A stretch of 6,046 nt of DNA from Clostridia bacterium (GTDB lineage Bacteria; Bacillota; Clostridia; Peptostreptococcales; Anaerovoracaceae): contig JAIKZT010000040.1 of NCBI GenBank assembly GCA_024682015.1, positions 1-6,046 of the forward strand. The letters run 5' to 3'. Below, piece after piece: positions 5,580-6,046 of the stretch. Below the pieces are notes generated by a model. It worked only from the letters and a program-made list of their open reading frames with translations. It ran no database searches and was not told the DNA's origin. The position numbers and the translations under genes were made by a program. Each line of letters begins with the position of its first letter. Position 1 is the first letter of the stretch.

Positions 5580-6046
5580 ATGGCAGAATGGTATAGAGAA
5601 GCGAGCGACGCGATCCGCGGCGACATGGAAGCCCTTTCGGATTCGATCTTTTCGCATCCGGAGCTGGGGTACGAGGAATTCCTGTCCTCCCAGGAGCATG
5701 CGGACGTGCTGCGGCGCTACGGATTCGTGGTCGAAAAGCCCTACATGGGCCTGGAGACCGGTTACCGGGCGACGTTTGACAGCGGTAGACCCGGCCCGCG
5801 CGTCTGTTACATGGCCGAATACGACGCGCTTCCCGGCGTGGGGCACGGGTGCGGCCACAACATGCTGGGAACGGTATCCGTTGCGGCGGGCATCATCCTG
5901 AGCAAAAAGCTCGCCGAATGCGGTGGCTCCGTCGTCGTGCTGGGCACGCCCGCGGAGGAGACGAGCGGCGCGAAGGTCAAGTACGCGCGGGAAGGCGCGT
6001 TTGACGACTGCGACGTGGCCATCGTCAACCATCCCTGCATCGGCGG
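5580..6046 (+). CDS. M20-family metallo-amidohydrolase, 3' truncated by window
   Basis: The first 155 codons of an M20 peptidase/amidohydrolase; the gene continues past the right edge and no stop is reached. The reading starts MAEWYREASDAI and shows the family features in order: FSHPELGYEEF at 24-34, AEYDALPGVGHGCGHN at 79-94, and GTPAEETSGAK at 122-132. C91 and H93 are the expected metal ligands, and E126/E127 supply the catalytic glutamate and a metal ligand. The GHGCGHNMLGT wording resembles the AbgB / PM20D2-like branch, which cleaves aminoacyl or aminobenzoyl-glutamate amide bonds, rather than ArgE or DapE. Substrate is uncertain. A full member would be about 380-480 residues, so roughly a third is present. 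Placement right after the D-aminoacylase-type gene suggests a shared catabolic role on acylated amino acids or dipeptides. Confidence 0.88.
   Translation, partial: MAEWYREASDAIRGDMEALSDSIFSHPELGYEEFLSSQEHADVLRRYGFVVEKPYMGLETGYRATFDSGRPGPRVCYMAEYDALPGVGHGCGHNMLGTVSVAAGIILSKKLAECGGSVVVLGTPAEETSGAKVKYAREGAFDDCDVAIVNHPCIG

Overview
The window is a bacterial chromosomal segment with six protein genes, all on the + strand, packed with almost no spare DNA. The proteins look like those of a high-GC member of the Clostridia (Bacillota), probably an anaerobic or gut-type lineage. Supporting signs are strong GGAGG-type ribosome binding sites, a Gram-positive-style signal peptidase I, a DUF2130 protein, and the SmpB and YbaK sequence styles. 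The genus cannot be read from the sequence. No rRNA, tRNA, CRISPR array, insertion sequence or attachment site was seen.

Region 1 (about 1-1417): a DUF2130 coiled-coil protein whose C-terminal part carries a PD-(D/E)xK nuclease-like signature, followed by a clear Rho-independent terminator. This gene is visibly less GC-rich than the rest (hand counts: 27/60 G+C at 301-360, against 40/60 at 2281-2340). It is transcriptionally separate from what follows.

Region 2 (about 1418-4118): a 137-bp intergenic gap holds the terminator and an extended -10 promoter placed so close to the next ATG that the transcript should be leaderless or nearly so. Then come an RluA-family pseudouridine synthase, signal peptidase I (lepB), SmpB (smpB) and a YbaK/EbsC-type aminoacyl-tRNA deacylase. 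The first three overlap at their stop/start codons (ATGA, then TGATG) and the fourth starts 13 bp later, so this reads as one operon of RNA-modification, secretion and translation quality-control functions.

Region 3 (about 4119-6046): an N-acyl-D-amino-acid deacylase-type amidohydrolase follows after 41 bp. After a further 58 bp comes the first third or so of an M20-family metallo-amidohydrolase, which runs off the right edge. These look like a catabolic pair for acylated amino acids or small peptides, apparently appended to the housekeeping operon with no visible terminator or convincing promoter between.

The content is mostly familiar gene families. The points most worth a second look are the near-leaderless promoter, the compositionally distinct nuclease-like DUF2130 gene with an internal coiled-coil duplication, and the divergent, shortened D-aminoacylase next to an M20 enzyme. 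I found no convincing undescribed multi-gene system.
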